From JBGPLH01 sp041486365 [NCBI: Thermodesulfobacteriota bacterium] (lineage in GTDB: Bacteria; JAUYMQ01): a DNA stretch of 11,183 nt. Every line of letters begins with the position of its first letter. Position 1 is the first letter of the stretch. The position numbers and the translations under genes are program-made. The notes under the pieces are model-generated. The model saw only the letters and a program-made list of their open reading frames with translations, was not told where the DNA came from and made no database searches. This document shows, piece after piece, positions 7,232 to 11,183 of the stretch. The stretch spans positions 1-11,183 of the forward strand of contig JBGPLH010000077.1 in NCBI GenBank assembly GCA_041486365.1, in the 5' to 3' direction.

Positions 7232-7597
7232 ATGAAGCGTCTCATCCAAGTCATCGCGCTCGCGTTGTTTGCGGGCGCCCTCGTCGCCGCGTCGCCCGTT
7301 TTCGCGGCGGAAGCGACCCTCAAGACGGACGACGACATCGTCTCGGCCATCCAGGCCAACACGCCCGAGAAGCACCTGGAGATCGCCGCCTGGTACACGG
7401 CCAGGGCCGCGGACGAGAAGAAGCAGGCCGAGGAGCACAAGAAGATGGCGCATGCCTACATGGGCTCCAAGGCCACCTACGCCGACCAGATGCACAAGCA
7501 CTGCGACGCCCTGGTGACGCTCCACGAGAAGACGGCGTTGCAGTACGAAAAGCTCGCGAAGGAGCATGAGGTGGCTGCGGGTGTGACGAAGAAGTAG
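7232..7597 (+). CDS. Small exported helical His/Met protein of efflux cluster
   Basis: The product has 121 residues. A clear Sec signal peptide (residues 1-25, ending SPVFA) precedes a mature protein that is almost entirely predicted helix and rich in Ala, Glu and Lys. Candidate metal ligands cluster in two places: HKKMAHAYM (H69, M72, H74, M77) and MHKHC (M87, H88, H90, C91). H48, H98 and H112 lie on the same helices. Small periplasmic proteins with this pattern (repeated Lys/Glu/Ala-rich helices around HxxMA and a HC pair) occur in several GC-rich Gram-negatives, but I know no assigned function. GGAGG at 7222-7226 precedes the ATG by five bases. It starts 86 bases after the pump gene. By position, a periplasmic copper/silver chaperone or sponge is plausible; it does not resemble CusF, which is a small beta-barrel. 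The function is inferred from context only. Confidence 0.8.
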   Translation: MKRLIQVIALALFAGALVAASPVFAAEATLKTDDDIVSAIQANTPEKHLEIAAWYTARAADEKKQAEEHKKMAHAYMGSKATYADQMHKHCDALVTLHEKTALQYEKLAKEHEVAAGVTKK

Positions 7598-7599
7598 CA

Positions 7600-7627
7600 A
7601 GCGGGGGGAGGCGCAACGTCGCCCGCT
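7600..7627 (+). terminator. Possible hairpin just after the small exported gene
   Basis: AGCGGG (7600-7605) pairs with CCCGCT (7622-7627) across a 16-base loop, starting three bases after the stop at 7597. No U-run follows. With the stronger palindrome at 7641-7664 it may mark the end of the efflux transcript. Weak on its own. Confidence 0.25.
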
Positions 7628-7640
7628 GGGGGTACTCTGG

Positions 7641-7664
7641 GCCGGGGGGATCCATCCCCCCGGC
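7641..7664. terminator. Strong GC palindrome, candidate terminator of the efflux cluster
   Basis: The arms GCCGGGGGGAT (7641-7651) and ATCCCCCCGGC (7654-7664) are perfect 11-base inverted repeats around a 2-base centre. In RNA they give a 10-base stem, nine of its pairs G:C, with a 4-base loop. The following bases (GATTTCC) carry only three Ts, so it is not a textbook intrinsic terminator, but it is the most stable hairpin I see. It ends 19 bases before the start of the nuclease gene, so it could also sit in that gene's leader and affect its translation, or be a protein-binding dyad. Confidence 0.45.
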
Positions 7665-7683
7665 GATTTCCGGGGATGAAGCG

Positions 7684-9180
7684 ATGGCGGCGCGGCTCCA
7701 CCTGAGCAAGACGCGGTATCTCGCGGGCAGGCAGTGCGGCAAGCGGCTCTGGCTCGCGGGCCACGCTCCCACTCTGGCCACCCCCGTCGATGCGGCCCAG
7801 CAGGCGATCTTCGACAACGGCCACGAGATCGGCCGCCTGGCCCACAAGCTCTTTCCCGGCGGCGTCCTGGTGGATGAGCCCCTTCACCGATTCGACGCGG
7901 CCCTGGCCCATACGCGGCGCCTCCTCGACCGCGCAAACGTCCCCGCGATCTTCGAGGCCGCGTTCCTGCACGAGGGCGTGCGAATTCATGCCGACGTGAT
8001 CGAGCGGCTGCCGGACGGCGCCTGGGGCCTGCGGGAGGTGAAGTCCTCCACGGGCGTCAACGACGTCCACCTCGAGGACGTCGCCATCCAGACCTTCGTG
8101 CTCCGGGGCTGCGGGCTCCGCGTTCCCTCCGTCGAGATCGTCCACGTGAACACGGCCTACGTGCGCGGCGACGGCGGGATCGACTGGCCGCGCCTGTTCA
8201 CGCGGACCGACGTGACGGCGCGGGTCGAGGCGCTCATGGCGGACGTGCCGGCGCGGGTCGCCGCCATGCACGCCGTCCTGGCCCGCGAAGAGGCGCCCCC
8301 GATCGAGCCTTCACCGCATTGCCGAAGTCCCTACCTCTGCCCCTTCTGGGAGCACTGCACCCGGGACCTCCCGGAGGACTGGATCGACGTCCTCCCGAGG
8401 CTCACGCTTGACCGCTTCCAGGCGCTCCGGCGCGCGGGCGTCCTCCGGATCCCGGATATCCCCGAGGACTTCGCCCTCTCGCCCGCGCAGGCGCGCATTC
8501 GGGACGTCCTGCGCGCAGGCCGGCCCTTCGTCTCGAAGGGCCTCGCGCGCGCCATCGAGGCCTTCGCCCCGCCCTGCGGGTACCTCGACTTCGAGACGAT
8601 GAACGCCGCGATCCCCCTCTATCCGGGCACGCGTCCCTACGAGCGGATCCCCTTCCAGTGGTCGCTGCATCGCCTCGAGGCCACGGGCGCCCTGCCCCAT
8701 GAAGCATTCCTCGCCGACGGCCCCGCGGATCCACGACGCCCCTTCGCCGAGGCGCTGATCCGCGCCGCGGGCGACCTGGACATCCCCGTCATCGTGTACT
8801 CCTCCGCGGAGGCGAGCGTGATCGAGGAGCTTGCGTCCGCGCTTCCCGATCTCGCGGAACCGCTCAGGCTCCTGCGCGGCCACCTGCGCGACCTACTCCC
8901 GGTGGTGCGCGAACATGTGTATGAGGCCGCCTTCGGCGGCTCCTACTCTCTCAAGGAAGTCGCGCCGGCACTCTCGCCGGGCTTCGGCTACGGGGATCTC
9001 GCGGGCGTCGTGGAGGGCCGTATCGCCTCGGCGGCCTTCGAGCGGATCGCGCGGGGCGAGGCGCCACCGGCGGAGGAGACGCGTCTGCGGCGGGAGTTGC
9101 TCGAGTACTGCGCTCGGGACACGCTGGCTCTCGCGGCGCTGCACCGGGCGCTCAGGGAGTTGGCGGCGCCGCGTGATTGA
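7684..9180 (+). CDS. DUF2779 protein: Cas4-like PD-(D/E)XK plus DEDD-type nuclease halves
   Basis: The product has 498 residues. The start SKTRYLAGRQCGKRLWLA is typical of the family. The N-terminal half looks like a Cas4/RecB-type nuclease: H102-A-D104, then E118-V-K120 in REVKSS form the PD-(D/E)XK site, with a QTFVL helix after it. One early cysteine (C18) and three later ones in C213-x5-C219-x5-C225 are spaced like the Fe-S cluster ligands of Cas4/AddB. The C-terminal half is the DUF2779 region. It begins YLDFETM (D302, E304), has VIVYSSAEASVIEEL near 369-383, and ends YCARDT (D479), resembling the Exo I, II and III motifs of DEDD/RNase H-like exonucleases. All apparent catalytic residues are present, so it is probably an active DNA or RNA nuclease in the cytoplasm. 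The biological role is unknown. It stands alone, with no helicase, Cas or defence gene beside it. GGGG seven bases upstream is only a weak ribosome binding site. Confidence 0.85.
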   Translation: MAARLHLSKTRYLAGRQCGKRLWLAGHAPTLATPVDAAQQAIFDNGHEIGRLAHKLFPGGVLVDEPLHRFDAALAHTRRLLDRANVPAIFEAAFLHEGVRIHADVIERLPDGAWGLREVKSSTGVNDVHLEDVAIQTFVLRGCGLRVPSVEIVHVNTAYVRGDGGIDWPRLFTRTDVTARVEALMADVPARVAAMHAVLAREEAPPIEPSPHCRSPYLCPFWEHCTRDLPEDWIDVLPRLTLDRFQALRRAGVLRIPDIPEDFALSPAQARIRDVLRAGRPFVSKGLARAIEAFAPPCGYLDFETMNAAIPLYPGTRPYERIPFQWSLHRLEATGALPHEAFLADGPADPRRPFAEALIRAAGDLDIPVIVYSSAEASVIEELASALPDLAEPLRLLRGHLRDLLPVVREHVYEAAFGGSYSLKEVAPALSPGFGYGDLAGVVEGRIASAAFERIARGEAPPAEETRLRRELLEYCARDTLALAALHRALRELAAPRD

Positions 9181-9424
9181 GGCCGCCCGGAGGTCCTCCG
9201 CGGAGCGGGGGCCGACCGATGTCCGTGCGAGCGCGGCCTTCCCGATCCAGGGTGATGCTCCGCGACAGGGACGGCTCGCCCTCCTGGATCGCGACCGGCC
9301 GCCGCGCCTTCGGGAGGGCGAGCGTACACGCGAGCCGAACCACGGGAACGTCCACCGCCGCGAGGCCGAAGGCGCGCGCTGCGCAGGCGAGCCGTGTGCC
9401 CGTGGAGACGCGGGACGCGCTCAA
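9152..9424 (-). CDS. Doubtful 90-residue reading frame after the acyltransferase
   Basis: A minus-strand frame starts at TTG (9424-9422), whose last two bases plus the next base form the TGA stop of the acyltransferase gene. It ends at 9152, overlapping the last 29 bases of the convergent nuclease gene. Third positions are strongly G/C, as in real genes here, and the middle has balanced sequence (ARAFGLAAVDVPVVRLA, then ITLDREGRARTDIG). Against it: a rare start codon, no good Shine-Dalgarno, a Pro/Gly-rich end, and no recognised family. It could be a translationally coupled small gene, a decayed remnant, or noise. Confidence 0.2.
   Translation of the reverse strand: MSASRVSTGTRLACAARAFGLAAVDVPVVRLACTLALPKARRPVAIQEGEPSLSRSITLDREGRARTDIGRPPLRGGPPGGLNHAAPPTP
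9181..9420. other. Intergenic gap between convergent genes
   Basis: This 240-base stretch separates the stop of the nuclease gene from the stop of the convergent acyltransferase gene. Near its left end, CGGAGG-T-CCTCCG (9188-9200) and the overlapping CTCCGCGGAG (9196-9205) are small perfect dyads that might contribute to termination on either strand, but no T-run accompanies them. I see no tRNA, repeat array or attachment site. The only candidate gene is the doubtful minus-strand frame described separately. Confidence 0.5.
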
Positions 9425-10971
9425 TGCGTCTTTCTCTTCGCAACCCGCCGAATGCTCGCCTTCTTGCCCGCGGCCCTCGCCTTCGCCGCCTTCGGCCTCG
9501 CGGCCCCTGCCTTGCGCCCCCGGCTCTTCGCGTCAAGGCTCAGCACCTCCTCGAACGCGTCCTCGAGGTAGCCCTTGAACCTCTCATGGTCCGGGATCGC
9601 CTCCGGGTCGGTGGCGATGCCGATGTCGAACCGGTCCACATAGCTGAAGAGGGCGACGGACAGGGGGACCTTCTCCGTGACCGGCGCGAAGGGGATGATC
9701 GCCTCGATCTTCCTTCCCACGATCCAGCGCCGCTTGGGCGTGCCCGGGACATTCGTGCAGATCAGGTTCACATTGCCCGCCGTGCTCGCCACGACGGCGC
9801 GGAAGACGAAGGTGGGCATGGCCGTGATGAACCGCGCGAGGTAGGGGTACATGGCACCCCGCCGGTCGCCCTTCGCCCGGCCCGTGTGCTGCTGGATGAT
9901 CGCCAGCCGGCGCCGGGGATCCTTCTCCCCCACGGGGAGGTTGATGTTCAGGAACCCGAGGCGGTTGCCCAGCGCGTCCCGATCGTGATCGGTGCGGAGA
10001 TTCATCGGGACCATGGCGCGCAGCGTCTCCACGGGCACGCCGCGCTTGGCGTGATAACGCCCCACGGCGCCCGACAGGGCCGTGAGCACGAGGTCGTTGA
10101 TCGTGGCGCCGATGGCGTCGTGCACGCGCCGCAAGTCCTTGATCGAAACGCTCATCCGGTCCATCCGCCGCGCGAGACCGGCCGCGCCCTCGGCGATCGG
10201 ATCCGCGATCTTGCTCTTCCCCAGGTCCTGCAGGAGGCCGATGGTGCCGCGGGCGGTAGACACCGCTTTTCCCGCGGTGCGCATCGGATGGATCATGATC
10301 TCCTTGGCGAAGCCCATGGCCTGGCCTGCCGTCGCGAGGACGTCGCGGGCGATTTCCGTGCCGTCGTCCACCACCTCGACCAGGAACGAGCGAGGTCCCC
10401 GCTCCCGGCGGATCACCCGGGGCACCGGGGGCAGTCGTCGGCTGGCCTTCGCGCTCATCTCCGTGAAGGTGTCCAGGAGCGAGAGGGATCCCACACCATC
10501 CACCATCGAGTGATGCATCTTGTTGAGAATGGCCCCTTTGCCCCCCTTCAGCCCCTCGAACACGTAGGTCTCCCACTGCGGCCTCGCCCGGTCGAGCGGC
10601 GTCGCCATGATCTGCGAGACCATCTCGAAGAGAGTCTCCTCGTCCCCCGGCGCGGGCAGGGCCTCTCGCCGCAGATGGTAGTCGATGTCCATGTGCTCAT
10701 CCTCGACCCACTCGGGCAGCATGAAGCGCATGGGCGGATCCACGACCTTCTCGCGCAGGCGGCGCGTGACCTTCACCGCCCGCTCCGTGGCCGCACGGTA
10801 CTTTGCCGCGTCGGGAGGCGCGTTCAGGATCATGAGTCCCCCGACCGTCGAGCGAAGACCGGGAGAGAGCTCCTCCGCGTACCAGAAGGAAGCATCCGTG
10901 GGAAGCATGCGACGCCCGCCAGAATGGCTTTCCGGCACCGCCTTCGAAACCTTGGGGGTCCTGGGTGCCAT
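9421..10971 (-). CDS. Wax ester synthase/diacylglycerol acyltransferase (WS/DGAT) family
   Basis: This 516-residue acyltransferase transfers fatty acyl groups from acyl-CoA to fatty alcohol or diacylglycerol, making storage wax esters or triacylglycerol at the inner-membrane/lipid-droplet surface. The catalytic motif HHSMVDG (HHxxxDG) is at H153-G159. The family blocks PLDRARPQW (125-133), INDLVLTALSGAV (291-303), VPMNLRT (321-327), CTNVPGT (405-411) and the FSYVDRFDIGIATDPE region (442-457) are all present in order. Residues 481-516 form an unusual tail with 15 Lys/Arg and no acidic residue, resembling histone H1-like Ala/Lys tails. Start: ATG 10971 is preceded by a perfect GGAGG six bases upstream. 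The frame remains open further upstream, but that part is antisense to the neighbouring paralogue's own frame and is not expected to be protein. It is the second gene of a tandem pair. Substrate preference cannot be read from the sequence. Confidence 0.93.
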   Translation of the reverse strand: MAPRTPKVSKAVPESHSGGRRMLPTDASFWYAEELSPGLRSTVGGLMILNAPPDAAKYRAATERAVKVTRRLREKVVDPPMRFMLPEWVEDEHMDIDYHLRREALPAPGDEETLFEMVSQIMATPLDRARPQWETYVFEGLKGGKGAILNKMHHSMVDGVGSLSLLDTFTEMSAKASRRLPPVPRVIRRERGPRSFLVEVVDDGTEIARDVLATAGQAMGFAKEIMIHPMRTAGKAVSTARGTIGLLQDLGKSKIADPIAEGAAGLARRMDRMSVSIKDLRRVHDAIGATINDLVLTALSGAVGRYHAKRGVPVETLRAMVPMNLRTDHDRDALGNRLGFLNINLPVGEKDPRRRLAIIQQHTGRAKGDRRGAMYPYLARFITAMPTFVFRAVVASTAGNVNLICTNVPGTPKRRWIVGRKIEAIIPFAPVTEKVPLSVALFSYVDRFDIGIATDPEAIPDHERFKGYLEDAFEEVLSLDAKSRGRKAGAARPKAAKARAAGKKASIRRVAKRKTH

Positions 10972-10977
10972 GAGAAA

Positions 10978-10985
10978 CCTCCTTA
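10978..10985 (-). promoter_or_regulatory. Stop codon abutting Shine-Dalgarno between tandem acyltransferases
   Basis: On the minus strand the stop TAA of the upstream paralogue runs straight into GGAGG (10982-10978), six bases before the ATG of the next gene. The two genes are 11 bases apart, so ribosomes ending the first are ideally placed to restart on the second. This supports one operon and fixes the downstream start. Confidence 0.7.
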
Positions 10986-11183
10986 CGCCTTTCTGGTCCT
11001 GCTCTTTCGGCGCGGCCCGGCACGCCGCCCGTCGAGGTGCAGCACCTCCTCGAATGCGTCCTCCAGGTGCGCCTTCATCTTCTCGTGGTCCGGGATCGCC
11101 TCCGGGTCCGTGGCGATCCCGATGCCGAGCTTGTCCACGTAGGAGAAGAGCGCGATGGCGAGCGGGCACTTCTCCATCACGGG
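10983..11183 (-). CDS. Second WS/DGAT paralogue, C-terminal end only (cut by right edge)
   Basis: Only the last 66 residues are in the window. They align without gaps to the same region of the downstream gene; I count 38 identities over 50 residues, including FSYVD, IGIATDPEAIPDHE and LEDAFEEVL. This is therefore the C-terminus of a second WS/DGAT acyltransferase from a tandem duplication. The catalytic HHxxxDG motif lies outside the window, so activity cannot be judged. After LHLDG it ends in a short basic tail (RRAGPRRKSRTRKA), shorter than that of its neighbour but of the same character. GTG at 11180 and ATG at 11177 are internal codons, not starts. Confidence 0.9.
   Translation of the reverse strand, partial: PVMEKCPLAIALFSYVDKLGIGIATDPEAIPDHEKMKAHLEDAFEEVLHLDGRRAGPRRKSRTRKA

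Noticed and set aside
7684-9180. Cas4-like nuclease suggesting a CRISPR or phage-defence locus
   Set aside because: No repeat-spacer array, Cas1/Cas2, helicase or toxin-antitoxin gene is present in the window. The DUF2779 architecture differs from CRISPR Cas4.
9300-9400. Resemblance of RLACAARAFGLAAVDVP to the C-terminal part of citrate lyase beta/HpcH-type proteins
   Set aside because: It is a short, Ala-rich match with no supporting metal-binding or downstream motifs. It is too weak to name a family or call a pseudogene.
9394-11142. A 582-codon plus-strand open frame opposite the acyltransferase genes
   Set aside because: It mirrors the WS/DGAT coding sequence and runs through two separate minus-strand genes. 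Its composition (His/Arg/Asp-rich) is typical of antisense frames in GC-rich DNA.

Overview
This is a GC-rich window (roughly 70% G+C by eye, strong G/C preference at third codon positions) from a Gram-negative (diderm) bacterium. An outer-membrane efflux channel, a periplasmic adaptor and an inner-membrane RND pump can only work together across two membranes. No rRNA, tRNA or other phylogenetic marker is present, so I do not place it more precisely. A GC-rich lineage such as Myxococcota, Acidobacteriota or a related candidate phylum would fit, but that is a guess.

Layout. (1) 1-527, minus strand: the N-terminal half of biotin synthase (bioB), running off the left edge. (2) 528-762: a divergent intergenic region holding a BirA-type inverted repeat on the bioB -35 box, a bioB promoter so close to the ATG that the mRNA looks leaderless, and a separate sigma70-like promoter for the rightward genes. 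(3) 763-7597, plus strand: a heavy-metal efflux cluster consisting of a small secreted Cys/Met-rich protein, a TolC/CusC-type outer-membrane channel, a CusB-type adaptor with an N-terminal heavy-metal-binding domain, a 1045-residue CusA-type RND pump with the HME4 (Cu+/Ag+) signature and complete methionine cluster, and a small exported helical His/Met protein. (4) 7684-9180, plus strand: a DUF2779-family protein combining a Cas4/RecB-like PD-(D/E)XK nuclease, four cysteines placed like an Fe-S cluster, and a DEDD-type exonuclease-like half. (5) 9181-9420: a gap with at most a doubtful small reading frame. (6) 9421-11183, minus strand: two tandem wax ester synthase/diacylglycerol acyltransferase (WS/DGAT) paralogues, the upstream one cut by the right edge, both with basic C-terminal tails and joined by a stop codon directly abutting the next ribosome binding site.

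How the genes work together. The 763-7597 cluster is a self-contained tripartite exporter for monovalent copper/silver with two small accessory periplasmic proteins. No metal-responsive regulator is inside the window. The bioB, DUF2779 and WS/DGAT genes have no evident link to metal efflux. I did not find a clearly new multi-gene system. The items most worth a second look are the BirA operator with a leaderless bioB, the Gln at the expected proton-relay Glu of the CusA pump, the standalone two-nuclease protein, and the two small accessory metal-locus proteins.
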